DNA from: JAFGAV01 sp041479055
Lineage (GTDB): Bacteria > Acidobacteriota > Aminicenantia > Aminicenantales > JAFGAV01
DNA: 64,000 bases
Assembly (NCBI GenBank): GCA_963702835.1
Contig: OY969762.1
Location: forward strand, 1,798,001-1,862,000
Direction: 5' to 3'
The notes beneath the pieces were generated by a model. It saw only the letters and a list, made by a program, of their open reading frames with translations, was not told where the DNA came from and made no database searches. The stretch's first letter is position 1; each line of letters begins with the position of its first letter. The position numbers and the translations under genes were made by a program. This document shows positions 26,104 to 35,033 of the stretch, piece after piece.

Positions 26104-27498
26104 TTAATTCCCTAATGTACCTATCGAAAATGCGTTGTGCCATTGCCGCCTATATCGTTTAAGAAGCGAATAAACCCAGAAGGACAACACACCGCTGCTT
26201 ATGGCCTGCACGATGCCGATATATAAGAGACCTGCATGCCGGGACGCAAAATAAACTAGTAAGAGCGTAATGATTGCGATTGATATGTTAGCTGGAGCTG
26301 TAACCTCGCGTTTATGGGCGCGGAGATAGGCCGACCCTGCGATGTTTGGGAATGCCATCAAAACAGCAAGAATCAACAGCGCGGCCGTCGTCGGATCGGC
26401 CAAACGGACGGCAAAAGACGGTATAAGCTTATTTACGGCTACTATCATAATGATGATACCCGCTGATAAGGCCAGCATTACGGAAAACGAATGCCTGCCG
26501 ACAGTGCGAAACGTTCGATCGAGTTCATCATATTTCTTCAGGGCTACCAGATTGCAGAACAGGGGAACCTTCGTAGAGATCCAGACCATGGAAACCGATA
26601 AAAGCGCGCTGGTTATTGAAAGAGTCATTCCTAACTGCCCGGCGACGACAGGCCCCTGGGCGGCAAACACGATCGGGATCATCAAGGATGAGGCGAGTAA
26701 GCTCGCAATCGAACATACAAGGAATCGCCATTGGAAGGGCCAAATTTCCTCGCTAAAGCTGATTTTCCGGCTCATGTTCGTTGATTTCAGGTCAATTAGG
26801 AATCGCCTTCTAAACACAAGCAGATAAATCAGGAGCACGGTGACCCTCGTGAAGAACAGAGCCGGCAACGCCAATAACTTAAGTCCGGAACCCAGCGCAA
26901 TCCAATAGACCAGAGCGCCAACAGAATCCTGTATTATCCGGAAAGCGGCGACCTCGGCGACCTTGCCGCAGCCTTCGATTATTCCTAAGATGGGAGTGAA
27001 TATCATCGAAATGGAGGCGGCCGTGCATATAAGCATCCAGGGCGCCTGCCAGTTGACGGGGTTTTGCGCGACCTCTTTACTCTTAAAGAAAATGTATCCC
27101 CCCGACGTCAGTAGTACGAGCATCAAAACGGCAGCGATCGAATACCACTTGAAAGATATTCTTATTAACGAGGCCAACCTGGATTTTGCGGCCGATTCGC
27201 CCTCTACTGTCCCCTGCGCCTGCCATTTCAAATGGGCCATTTCATGGCCGGCGAATTGGACTAAAACAGCGGAAAGGCTCAAATCGAACAGGAGTTGAAA
27301 AACCAATAAGCTCTGAAAGGTGTATAAATAGCCCTGCTCAGAGCGCGTTATGAAGCGGGCAATCAAGATGATATTGACGACGCCGACGACTATTAGCCAA
27401 ATTTTTCCTGCCACAGAATAGGCTACAGCTTTATCTATGCCTAGTTTTTGAGATAGCCATCTTATCAGAGGAAATCTATACATAATGTTTTTAATCAT
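26104..27498 (-). CDS. Wzx-type polysaccharide flippase
   Basis: 464 codons with 12 to 14 predicted helices, no soluble domain. The pattern 'SVAGKIWLIVVGVVNIILIARFITRSEQGYLYTF' at the N-terminus is typical for MOP-superfamily (Wzx/RfbX) exporters. Role: flips undecaprenyl-linked repeat units across the inner membrane. Downstream, 26011-26100 contains an unassigned 28-codon frame ending 'YVLKLDSDVINLY' that may be the tail of a lost gene. The 175 nt upstream hold nothing I recognise. Confidence 0.85.
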   Translation of the reverse strand: MIKNIMYRFPLIRWLSQKLGIDKAVAYSVAGKIWLIVVGVVNIILIARFITRSEQGYLYTFQSLLVFQLLFDLSLSAVLVQFAGHEMAHLKWQAQGTVEGESAAKSRLASLIRISFKWYSIAAVLMLVLLTSGGYIFFKSKEVAQNPVNWQAPWMLICTAASISMIFTPILGIIEGCGKVAEVAAFRIIQDSVGALVYWIALGSGLKLLALPALFFTRVTVLLIYLLVFRRRFLIDLKSTNMSRKISFSEEIWPFQWRFLVCSIASLLASSLMIPIVFAAQGPVVAGQLGMTLSITSALLSVSMVWISTKVPLFCNLVALKKYDELDRTFRTVGRHSFSVMLALSAGIIIMIVAVNKLIPSFAVRLADPTTAALLILAVLMAFPNIAGSAYLRAHKREVTAPANISIAIITLLLVYFASRHAGLLYIGIVQAISSGVLSFWVYSLLKRYRRQWHNAFSIGTLGN

Positions 27499-27673
27499 AG
27501 ATATTTTATTGCTTTTCTGTAATTATGGGGTTTGGATGAGAGTTTAGCTTATCAATTTATCAATCGTTTTCACAGGCTATCACGCTTTATCCTGTATCTG
27601 ACCGTTATCTAACTGTCACTCAAACCCGTCACGCGTAGTGCGATAGATCAGCAGCTCTTTATTTTGGGCAATA

Positions 27674-28894
27674 TCACGCGAATATATACAGCTTTATAAT
27701 TTCATTCTGTAGCCGCAAATCATCCCGGATTTGTCGTTCAATTTCCGATTGAAACCCTCTCGACGAGATGAAAATCGCATCCGTCCGTTCCTTCAGATCA
27801 ACCGGGGCGATGATCGGAAGCCCATTCAACTGTTTGCCTTGATAGCGGGGATTCGAGTCCACGAATGCGCGAATGTTGGCTTGCGCCAGCCGGCTGGTCG
27901 CTAAGAGCCTGAGCGTATGTGCGCCAGTGCCCCAGACAATAATGGGCCGGCCGTTTGAGGCGATGTCATCGATGATCCGTCGAATATGATTGTCGAATTG
28001 ACGCGATTGGCTGATGTAGGTCATCAAACCGCATTCAGTCTGCGTGTCCGGGATTGCACGAATGCTTGAAAGATTTGTTGCGTCTTTTTTAAAAATGGCT
28101 TGGATGGCTGGGTTTTTTGTTCGGTAATTGGCTTCCATCAGGCTTTGTCGGCAAAAAATCTGAGAGAACCCACTCGCGCGCATCAAATTCGCTAGCGAAG
28201 TCGGCCCAAAGAAGTTGATGTGCTCAACACTGAATTCCTGATACGGCGCATCTTCACCCTGTGCATAACGGGACGCATCCGGGACCGCGATATAGATACG
28301 TCCTCCCTCCGATAGCATATTCCAAAGCTGAACAAGAGTTGCGCTCAAATCACAAATATGCTCAAGAACAGCCACTAAAATTAGAAAATCAATGGACTGG
28401 TTTTCGATCGCGACGTCCGACAAGGCATTAGCCATAACCCGTACGCCATAAAGTTTGTGCGCAGTCTCAACGCAGACAGGCGAGGGATCGAGTCCCAATA
28501 CCTTCTTATAACCGCTCTGCTTGAGCAAAGACAATAACCGCCCCGTCGCACATCCTATTTCCAGGATGCGCATTTGGTAATTTGGCAGAAACGGTTTGAT
28601 GACAGAAATTACTGCCTCAAAGCGGGCTAAATCGTATTTAGATTCCTGTCCGCCCTGGTCTTGGTGTTCATACTTGGACACGTCGCGATAATACGCGTCG
28701 AAAGCCGCCTGTTCGGGGATGTGGTCCGCGAACCCAAAGCCGCACTCGGCGCACACGACCACATCGTACCCTTGCAGCAGACTGCCGCTCGACATTTCAG
28801 AGAAGGTTTGTCGAAATAGCAGTTTGATCGCCGTGCTGCCGCAGACGGCACAGGCGCGCCTGGCATATCGCCGATCAAAAGGTGTCTTGCTCAC
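27674..28894 (-). CDS. SAM-dependent methyltransferase with zinc-ribbon N-terminus (sugar C-methyltransferase-like)
   Basis: 406 codons. Two CxxC pairs (CAVCGS at residue 16, CAECGF at about 48) form the putative zinc-binding N-terminus. SAM motif I 'ILEIGCATGRLLSLLKQSGY' and 'VAVLEHICDL' follow, then a third, Rossmann-like domain 'IIVWGTGAHTLRLLATSRLA' at the C-terminus. This three-domain layout matches TylC3/NovU-type deoxysugar C-methyltransferases and related enzymes of O-antigen loci. The start overlaps the end of the FkbM fragment by 4 nt. Confidence 0.85.
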   Translation of the reverse strand: MSKTPFDRRYARRACAVCGSTAIKLLFRQTFSEMSSGSLLQGYDVVVCAECGFGFADHIPEQAAFDAYYRDVSKYEHQDQGGQESKYDLARFEAVISVIKPFLPNYQMRILEIGCATGRLLSLLKQSGYKKVLGLDPSPVCVETAHKLYGVRVMANALSDVAIENQSIDFLILVAVLEHICDLSATLVQLWNMLSEGGRIYIAVPDASRYAQGEDAPYQEFSVEHINFFGPTSLANLMRASGFSQIFCRQSLMEANYRTKNPAIQAIFKKDATNLSSIRAIPDTQTECGLMTYISQSRQFDNHIRRIIDDIASNGRPIIVWGTGAHTLRLLATSRLAQANIRAFVDSNPRYQGKQLNGLPIIAPVDLKERTDAIFISSRGFQSEIERQIRDDLRLQNEIIKLYIFA

Positions 28895-29521
28895 GGTTTT
28901 GATCGTTCGAACGACTCAACCCTCAGTCGGCTTATTGGCACAGCGTAGCAAACCAGTTCCCAGCCTTCTTCATTATGAGCCCTAAGAAAGAAACGATACC
29001 GATTGGAGAGCGATCGTATCAATGAAGGAATCCCCCATAAATGGTCCTGTTGATGGTAAACACAAACATCCAGAACAGGGCAATCTCTTTCAATTATAGT
29101 CCGGGCGCCGATCAGAGCGTCCAGTTCGGCCCCTTCGATGTCCATCTTAATATTAAGTAGAAACAAAATCGCTCAAAACACTATCCAGAGGGACCGATTC
29201 GACCTCAACGCTTCCATCCATGCTTATGTGTGAAGAACATGTTCCGGAAATATTAAATCTCAAATAATCCGCGTCCTCCCCGACGACTTTCTTCAGCAGA
29301 ATGATCTTCTCACGTATTCCTGTAGGCAAACCCTGAACGTGCGTCTTCAAATTCTGAAAGTTAATCGGATCGGGCTCAAATGCAACCACACGATCAAAAC
29401 GGCTTCCACTTTTCTCAAGGAATATCTTAATTGTATCGCCGTCATAAGCACCGCAATCCACAAACACCTCATTCGCACGCACTGAGAAAACACCTTCTGG
29501 AAAATATTGTGTTTGGATCGT
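28891..29521 (-). pseudogene. FkbM-family methyltransferase fragment with frameshift
   Basis: Codons from about 29521 read 'TIQTQYFPEGVF' then 'EVFVDCGAYDGDTIKIFLE' (SAM motif I) and 'VVAFEPDPINFQNL', but stop at 29153. The remaining 'IKMDIEGAELDALIGA' and C-terminus follow one frame over, to 28891. The N-terminal Rossmann-like domain carried by the intact copies is absent; the frame simply runs into the GC-rich insert beyond 29521. So this copy is both truncated and frameshifted. It still overlaps the downstream methyltransferase gene by 4 nt, the original operon arrangement. Confidence 0.8.
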
Positions 29522-29542
29522 CCGGCCCGGAAATCCGTGAAG

Positions 29543-29580
29543 ACCTCTTCGTGTTCTTCGTGGCCCTTGGTGGCCCTTCG
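29543..29580. repeat. short degenerate CACGAAG-type direct repeat
   Basis: The plus strand reads CTTCGTGTTCTTCGTGG followed by CCCTTGGTGGCCCTTCGTG, i.e. three or four degenerate copies of a CTTCGTGG-like unit. It sits exactly at the left margin of the inserted GC-rich FkbM gene. Similar simple repeats occur in intergenic DNA of several bacterial groups; function unknown. Confidence 0.5.
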
Positions 29581-29643
29581 TGAATGATCATTTCTTCGTC
29601 GTTTCCCCTTCCAAGTGGCGCTCGTGTCCTCGGCGCAACGGAA

Positions 29644-30687
29644 CTACGGCACCACGTACATCACGGTGTCCTCGCCTTCGTAGGCGTGGGCGCGGAGGTA
29701 GTAGTGGTAGGGGCGGGAAGCGTGCTCGGCGAACCACAGGGGCAGCTGCCACAGGTCCTCGGAGCGGTGGTAGACACACACGGCCCAGCCTGGATGGTCC
29801 TGGGCCAGAATGCGGCGGGCGCCTTCCAGGGTGGCCAGCTCCGCACCCTCCACGTCCAGCTTGATGAGGGTCGGGTGGAAGCCGTGGAGCGCCTCATCCA
29901 GGGACACGCACTGGATTATGGTCTCTCCTTCCTCCGTCAGGGTGCTGTTGAGGCCCCCCACAGCCCGGAAGCGCAGCTGGCTCGCCTCCCGATGCAGGCC
30001 GCAGGGCCAGGCCGTGACGGGGAAGGACAGGGCCTCCAGCTCCTGCCGCATGCGTGCGAAGTTCCGGGGATCGGGCTCGAAGGCCGCCGCCGCTTCCACT
30101 TTCAGTCTCCGCTTCTCAAGGTCCGCCAGCGTGTCGCCCTGGAAGGCCCCGCCATCCACGAAGCGGATGGGCTCGGACCAGGCCGGGACATCGGAAGCGA
30201 AATAGGAGTGGGGATCGGGACGCCCCAGCACCGAGTCGTCCAGGGTGCGCCGGAAGGTGACGAGGGCGTCGTACAGCTCGCGGCTCTTGGCGTCGCACCA
30301 GAGGCTGCGCGCCCGTTCGATGGCCTCGGCATGGTCGCGATAGAAGGCGTCCGTCTTGCCCCAGAAGAGATCGCCGAAGGTCTCGCGATGCCGTGCGTTG
30401 AAGGCGGCGAAGCTCAGCACCGCGCCCCATCCGGCGGGCGCCAGCTGGGCCCGCGCCTCGTGCGGATCGAATCCGGGATTGCGCACCGCCAGCACCACCG
30501 TGGTGTGGGCCCGCTCCTCGGCCGTGAGAGCCGAAGCGGGACGCTGCACGGGAATGCCCTCCACCTCCTGTCCCGGGTGATGGTTGTCAAGGAAGCAGGC
30601 CACCGGCACACCGTGCGTGCGGCAGTGGCCCAGCAGCTTGCGGCCGATGAAGCCCGCACCGAAGATTGCAATCGCGTGGGAACTCAT
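29644..30687 (-). CDS. intact FkbM-family methyltransferase, GC-rich copy
   Basis: 347 codons. An N-terminal Rossmann-like domain 'IAIFGAGFIGRKLLGHC...FLDNHHPG' (residues 6-100) precedes an FkbM methyltransferase domain: 'IRFVDGGAFQGDTLADLE' (SAM motif I, Asp-Gly instead of Asp-Cys/Val), 'AFEPDPRNFARM' and 'TLIKLDVEGAELATLEGA'. The product probably O-methylates a glycan sugar. Base composition is far more GC-rich than the two broken FkbM copies on each side, and both margins carry simple repeats. This points to a separate origin. Confidence 0.87.
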   Translation of the reverse strand: MSSHAIAIFGAGFIGRKLLGHCRTHGVPVACFLDNHHPGQEVEGIPVQRPASALTAEERAHTTVVLAVRNPGFDPHEARAQLAPAGWGAVLSFAAFNARHRETFGDLFWGKTDAFYRDHAEAIERARSLWCDAKSRELYDALVTFRRTLDDSVLGRPDPHSYFASDVPAWSEPIRFVDGGAFQGDTLADLEKRRLKVEAAAAFEPDPRNFARMRQELEALSFPVTAWPCGLHREASQLRFRAVGGLNSTLTEEGETIIQCVSLDEALHGFHPTLIKLDVEGAELATLEGARRILAQDHPGWAVCVYHRSEDLWQLPLWFAEHASRPYHYYLRAHAYEGEDTVMYVVP

Positions 30688-30689
30688 GG

Positions 30690-30835
30690 GGTCTCCGAGA
30701 GTACCTGAAAAGATTCAGCGCGAAGGCGCAAAAACGCCAAGAAAAGAGCGCTAAGAAAAGCCGCGGACATCCGTCCCGCAGTCGCCGGACCCCGCGCCGC
30801 GGGGTCTCCGCTGCCTCTGGCAGCGGATTCCATCT
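30690..30835. repeat. repeat-rich right margin of the inserted FkbM segment
   Basis: Contains a degenerate run of GCGCGAAGGCGCAAAAACGCC/AAGAAA/GCGCTAAGAAA units (30719-30760) and two hairpins: ACCCCGC-GCC-GCGGGGT around 30789-30805 and GCTGCC-TCT-GGCAGC just after. The frame of the neighbouring broken FkbM gene runs through it only by chance. It marks the boundary where homology to the intact FkbM genes stops. No coding function seen. Confidence 0.5.
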
Positions 30836-31543
30836 CTATCGCAATAATCTGGCGGAAGGTCGAACCCTGGCGTTGAATAAAGTTTCTGACGCTATCACCA
30901 TCAAACGCCCCACAATCCACGAAGACTTCTTCTGAGGAGAGCGAAATAAGATCGAGGGGGAAGTAATTTTGCCCCATTGGAAGAGGAGGCGGCAGGCTAT
31001 CGGAATCCAAGAATAATCGCAATCGCAATTGAGCCAGATACTCGCGGCGGGAGACCTCGTCTGTCCATAGCGAAAGTGACTTGCGAACGTCGTCCGCTTC
31101 CATGTGAATCTGGTGGGGCTTATCCAGGCTTGCATGGGGCAGTAGGGTTTCAGGATATTTCCAGAATAGGTATGCAAACGGAGCCACTCTGGCGCAGTTG
31201 AGATTTCGCAGTTGCTTTCTAACGCCTGAGCCGTTATAAATTGTGACTGCAAAAACAGCCCGGTCGCGAAACTTTTGCGCCGCCTCTTGAGGGGAGAGCA
31301 CGTCAAGTCCATTCATTGCCTTGCCCCACAAGTCTGAGTTGTTGTCAGCAAAAGCGAGTGGCTCAATACCTAAGCGGCGCAATCCGGCGAGTGCTTTCTG
31401 TCCAACCTCGCCAGCTCCGACTAAAACGATGGCATTTGCGAAGGGTCCTGCCAATTCATCGAATTTTGAGCGGTTCTGGTTAAAATAGAAACAGGATCAT
31501 TCTCTAAAAGTTCTTCTAATTGGCTCTCAAACGTCTTCTCCAT
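30836..31543 (-). pseudogene. FkbM-family methyltransferase, frameshifted and 3'-truncated
   Basis: An ATG at 31543 starts 'MEKTFESQLEELLENDPVSI', matching the N-terminus of the intact copy at 32089. A shift near 31480 moves the frame to 'NRSKFDELAGPFANAIVLVGAGEVGQKALAGL'-like sequence (landmark GAGEVGQKALAGL). The gene continues through 'YFPLDLISLSSEEVFVDCGAFDGDS' (motif I) and breaks off after 'FRQIIAIE' near 30836, where the repeat-rich insert begins. Both SAM-binding completion and the catalytic C-terminus are missing. It starts 3 nt after the gmhA remnant ends. Confidence 0.8.
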
Positions 31544-31546
31544 CGT

Positions 31547-32061
31547 TCACCTCGCAAAAAGCTGCTTTTCAACATTGCCACTGACGAAATGCCAGATAAA
31601 TTCTTGGCTTATATGAATCCGAGGCATATCGACTTGCTCGCATGGTTTTTTATCCGTTTTCACTAATAAATCCTACCATCGTCATGCTACGCAACTGGGT
31701 GACATCTAATACTTTCAGGATAATAGCAGAACTATCGTTTGAACTGATCCAGGCCAGGATATCTCCTTGCACCGCCAGAGGCTTCTCCCTGCTGCGAAAA
31801 GACATCCTTAGATGCCGAATCGTTGCCTATATAGGCAAGAATCAAAGTATCTGCGGTGAGAGCGATCGCCGGTAACGCGCTATGATTAAAGTAGAAGCAA
31901 TTGACTAACTCTGTAGCTATTTGCTGAGCATCGCCTTCACTTCTGCTATTAGGGCAGAGCAACAGCTTGTGCTTTTGCCAGAAGCGCTGGCTGATATGGC
32001 TGGCAAGATCAGCACTTAGCGCCATTGAGGGCGTCACTGAATAGCCCAACCGTGTTCGCAC
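31547..32061 (-). pseudogene. gmhA: decayed gmhA-like phosphoheptose isomerase (SIS domain)
   Basis: Three frames must be joined. Frame one (32061 to about 31780) reads 'KLLLCPNSRSEGDAQQIATE' and 'LPAIALTADTLILAYIGND', the SIS-domain core of GmhA (normally C-G-N-G-G-S-A-A-D-A-Q-H). Frame two continues 'VQGDILAWISSNDSSAIIL' to a stop near 31660. Frame three ends 'CEQVDMPRIHISQEFIWHF' and stops at 31547. Two frameshifts and substitutions in the phosphate-binding loop show decay. GmhA makes D-glycero-D-manno-heptose 7-phosphate, so heptose supply through this copy is lost. Confidence 0.75.
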
Positions 32062-32088
32062 TTTGTAGTAGCTCGCATCGAGGGCGCC

Positions 32089-33267
32089 TCAGGCAATCAA
32101 CCGATTAACGGGAACCGCATAGCAGACGAGATCCCAGGATTCCTCATCATATGGCCGCAAAAAGAAACGATACTCGTTGGATAATGAATGGATAAACAAC
32201 GGAATTCGCCACAAATGATCCGGTCGGTGATATACGCAAACAGCTAAAACCGGACAAGCATATTTAATGACATTACGGGCTCCACTAAGGGCGTCGTATT
32301 CAGCTCCTTCGATATCCATTTTAATGAAGGTAGGTCCATGGTTGTTCAGGATTTCGTCTAAAGAGATACAATCGACTTCTAGCTCTCCAACGTCGGACAC
32401 GTAAGACTGCACAGTCCCTTTGGCCTCAAAATGGATCTTTCCTTTGCCTGCGCCGGCGGCCAGATTCAATGCGGTTATCTTTTCCCTTGATGGATGATCC
32501 AACGAAAGAATATATCTTTGCAACTTTTCATAATTCTTTGGGTCGGGCTCCAAGGCAAAGATGCTATCAAAGTCCGATCCGTGCCGAATTAGAAAATCCC
32601 CTATTGTATCCCCATCAAAAGCGCCGACATCGACAAACCTCTCCTGTTTAGCAAAGGAAAATATATCATCAGGAAAGTATTGTTTATGCGCAACCGGCGG
32701 GGGCAAACCATCAAAGTCCAGGAGCATTCGGAATCTTAATTGAGCGAGATATTCATGTCGGGAGTCATCATCCGCCCACAGGTAGAATAACTCTCTCAAT
32801 TCATCAATATGCTGAAAGAACTTATGGGGCACATCTAAACAGTAATGTGGCAAGTATATCTCGGGATATTTCCAGAATAAATAGCCAAATGAAACCACCT
32901 TGCGGCAGTTGAGATCTAATAGCTGCTTTTCTCTGTGAGCTTGCCTTTCTCCTCCCAAGGCTCTCCAAATTGTAATAATAAATACAGCGTTTTGCCCAAA
33001 ACGCTGAGCTGCATTTTGAGGAGATAGTACTTGAAGCCCATCAACAAGCTGATTCCATAGAAGCCTATTATTGTCTGAAAAGGCCAACGGCTCAATCCCT
33101 ATTTTGCGCAGACCCGCAAGGGTTTTCCTGCCCAGATTCCCGGCGCCGAAGAGCACAAGCGATTCGCCAAAAGGCCAGGCGAGTTTATCAAAGGCAGACC
33201 GCTCACGCTCGATCACAAAGCTCATATCTTCGCTCAATAGTTTTTCAAGCTCAGCTTTAAACGACAT
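32089..33267 (-). CDS. intact FkbM-family methyltransferase with N-terminal Rossmann-like domain
   Basis: 392 codons from the ATG at 33267, which has GAGG 6 to 9 nt upstream (a second ATG at 33279 lacks that). 'LVLFGAGNLGRKTLAGLRKIG' and 'AFSDNNRLLW' form the N-terminal domain. 'YFPDDIFSFAKQERFVDVGA' with 'FDGDTIGDFL', 'FALEPDPKNYEKL' and 'TFIKMDIEGAEYDALSGA' form the FkbM methyltransferase domain. Its architecture and linker match the two broken copies downstream, so it is the template for reading them. Likely glycan O-methylation. Confidence 0.88.
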   Translation of the reverse strand: MSFKAELEKLLSEDMSFVIERERSAFDKLAWPFGESLVLFGAGNLGRKTLAGLRKIGIEPLAFSDNNRLLWNQLVDGLQVLSPQNAAQRFGQNAVFIITIWRALGGERQAHREKQLLDLNCRKVVSFGYLFWKYPEIYLPHYCLDVPHKFFQHIDELRELFYLWADDDSRHEYLAQLRFRMLLDFDGLPPPVAHKQYFPDDIFSFAKQERFVDVGAFDGDTIGDFLIRHGSDFDSIFALEPDPKNYEKLQRYILSLDHPSREKITALNLAAGAGKGKIHFEAKGTVQSYVSDVGELEVDCISLDEILNNHGPTFIKMDIEGAEYDALSGARNVIKYACPVLAVCVYHRPDHLWRIPLFIHSLSNEYRFFLRPYDEESWDLVCYAVPVNRLIA

Positions 33268-33348
33268 CCGTTCCCTCATTTATATTGCCCTTACGATATC
33301 GGAAACTTTAAGTTCACAAGCTTCCTAGAAGTCCTAGGCACAGTTCGG

Positions 33349-34188
33349 TCAGATAATCGTCCAACCGCCATCGACGACCAGGGCATGCCCGGTGACGTAG
33401 CTTGACGCCTCAGACGCAAGAAAGACGAGCGCGCCGGCCAGCTCCTCGGGCCGACCGATTCTGTTGAGGCAGGTCCGCTCTTGGAGCCTATCGATAAAAG
33501 GATCACCCGCGCGGACGCTGTTCGGGCCGGCGTCCTGGGTGTTCGAAAACGGTCCGGGGAGGATAGCGTTCGCCCTGATGCCGTACTGGCCCCAGAACGA
33601 GGCGACGTATCGGGTAAACGCCAGAAGCGCCGCCTTGGACGCCGAGTATCCGGGAGGGTTCAGGTAGGGCGTGTCTTTGTAGAGCCAAGGGCTGGGAGCC
33701 ACGAGGGCGTACATCGTCGAGATGTTGATGATGCTTCCCTTGCCGTGGGCGATCATCGCCTCTCCCAGCTTCTGGACGGTGAGGGCGGCCCAATAGACGC
33801 CTCCCGTCAGGTTGCGCGTCCATTGATCGTAGGAAGCGGCTTCTAGAGCGCCGGCGGGCGAGTTGAAGCCCGTCCCGGGCCCGAGTTCGTGGGCATTGTT
33901 GACGAGGATTTCGATAAATGGCTCCTGGGCCACGATTTCGTCCAAAGCTTGCCCGAATCCGGCCAGGTCGTACATATCGGTCTGGCGGGCTCGCACGCGG
34001 TCGGCGCCGAATTCCGCCGCCCACTTCCCCGCTTGCGCCATCAGCCTGGCGGATTTTCCGATCGCGATCAGGCGGGCGCCGTTCTCGAGCAACGCCTGGC
34101 CGAAAATCCTGCCGAGGAAACCAGAGGCGCCCGTGAGGAGCGCGGTCCTGCCTTCGAGTGAAAAAAGCGAGTCCGCTTTGAGATTCAC
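33349..34188 (-). CDS. short-chain dehydrogenase/reductase, PtmA-like
   Basis: 279 codons from a GTG at 34188 overlapping the upstream stop by 4 nt. Classical SDR: 'ALLTGASGFLGRIFGQALLE' (TGxxxGxG-like), 'ILVNNAHELG', Ser in 'IINISTMYALVAPSP' and catalytic 'YSASK'. A 15-residue insertion between Ser and Tyr (PWLYKDTPYLNPPG) is shared with the next SDR and with PtmA-type enzymes of flagellin/legionaminate loci. Last gene of the compact seven-gene module; substrate unknown. Confidence 0.87.
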   Translation of the reverse strand: MNLKADSLFSLEGRTALLTGASGFLGRIFGQALLENGARLIAIGKSARLMAQAGKWAAEFGADRVRARQTDMYDLAGFGQALDEIVAQEPFIEILVNNAHELGPGTGFNSPAGALEAASYDQWTRNLTGGVYWAALTVQKLGEAMIAHGKGSIINISTMYALVAPSPWLYKDTPYLNPPGYSASKAALLAFTRYVASFWGQYGIRANAILPGPFSNTQDAGPNSVRAGDPFIDRLQERTCLNRIGRPEELAGALVFLASEASSYVTGHALVVDGGWTII

Positions 34189-35033
34189 CAGCAACTCCTT
34201 CCGCCGTCGACGACGAGGTTCGTCCCCGTCATATAGGACGAGGCGTCCGAGCACAGGAACAGAATCGCTCCTTGGTACTCGTCTATGTGGGCCATGCGCC
34301 CGAGGGGAATCAGGTTCGAAAGGCGCTTGACGAAGGCCTCGGGCTGGCCGTTGTAGACGCCGCCTGGCGATATGGCGTTAACCCGGATGCCTGACTCCGC
34401 CCAATAGGTGGCCAGGTAGCGCGTCAGCCCGACGAGCCCGGTTTTAACCACGGAATAGGACACAGGCTTTACCGGTTGCCTGTCATCGGGCACGCCCACT
34501 TGGCGATATAGGCGCTGGTCGGGCGCGATGACCGCGAGGTCCGAGGCGACATTGATAATCACGCCCTTCTTACGGCGCACCATTTCGCCGCCGATAATCT
34601 GACTGCAGAGAAAGGCTCCCGTCAATCCCACGGCCAGGTCGGCGTCCCACACGGCCAGCGGGAAATTCTCGAGGCGCGACCAGGCCGCGCCGTCGGGCAA
34701 CTCCACTTTGGGATTATTCGCGGCGTTATTGATCAGGATATCCACCCTGTTATAGCGCTTCAGGACGGCGGCGAGCAGGGCTCGGACCTCGTCGGGACGG
34801 GTGATGTCGGCCGCGAATCCCATGGCCTCCGCACCCCAGACGCCGGCCAGTTCGCGCGCCTTGGGCTCGGGCGCCGCCGAAACAAGGTCGACGAGCACGG
34901 GACGGCCGCCGGCGCCGGCGATGATTTCGGCGTGTCTTTGTCCGAGGAGCCCCGCTCCGCCGGTGATGACGGCGACCCGGTCCTTCAGGCTGAACAATTC
35001 GTTCCACGTTTTTTTCTTTGACGTCATGGTCAT
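34185..35033 (-). CDS. short-chain dehydrogenase/reductase, PtmA-like
   Basis: 282 codons. 'AVITGGAGLLGQRHAEIIAG' for NAD(P) binding, 'ILINNAANNPKVE', 'IINVASDLAVIAPDQRLYRQ' and catalytic 'YSVVK'. It has the same kind of extended Ser-to-Tyr loop as its downstream neighbour, here about 25 residues, suggesting gene duplication followed by divergence. It overlaps both flanking genes by 4 nt, so the three SDRs are translated as a coupled set. Confidence 0.87.
   Translation of the reverse strand: MTMTSKKKTWNELFSLKDRVAVITGGAGLLGQRHAEIIAGAGGRPVLVDLVSAAPEPKARELAGVWGAEAMGFAADITRPDEVRALLAAVLKRYNRVDILINNAANNPKVELPDGAAWSRLENFPLAVWDADLAVGLTGAFLCSQIIGGEMVRRKKGVIINVASDLAVIAPDQRLYRQVGVPDDRQPVKPVSYSVVKTGLVGLTRYLATYWAESGIRVNAISPGGVYNGQPEAFVKRLSNLIPLGRMAHIDEYQGAILFLCSDASSYMTGTNLVVDGGRSCW

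Noticed and set aside
29153..29166. Programmed frameshift in the FkbM fragment
   Set aside because: No slippery heptamer or downstream structure is apparent, and the gene also lacks its N-terminal domain, so decay explains it better.
29584..30708. 374-codon plus-strand open frame
   Set aside because: It is the complement of the GC-rich FkbM gene, whose frame has clear family motifs; the plus-strand product has no recognisable fold.
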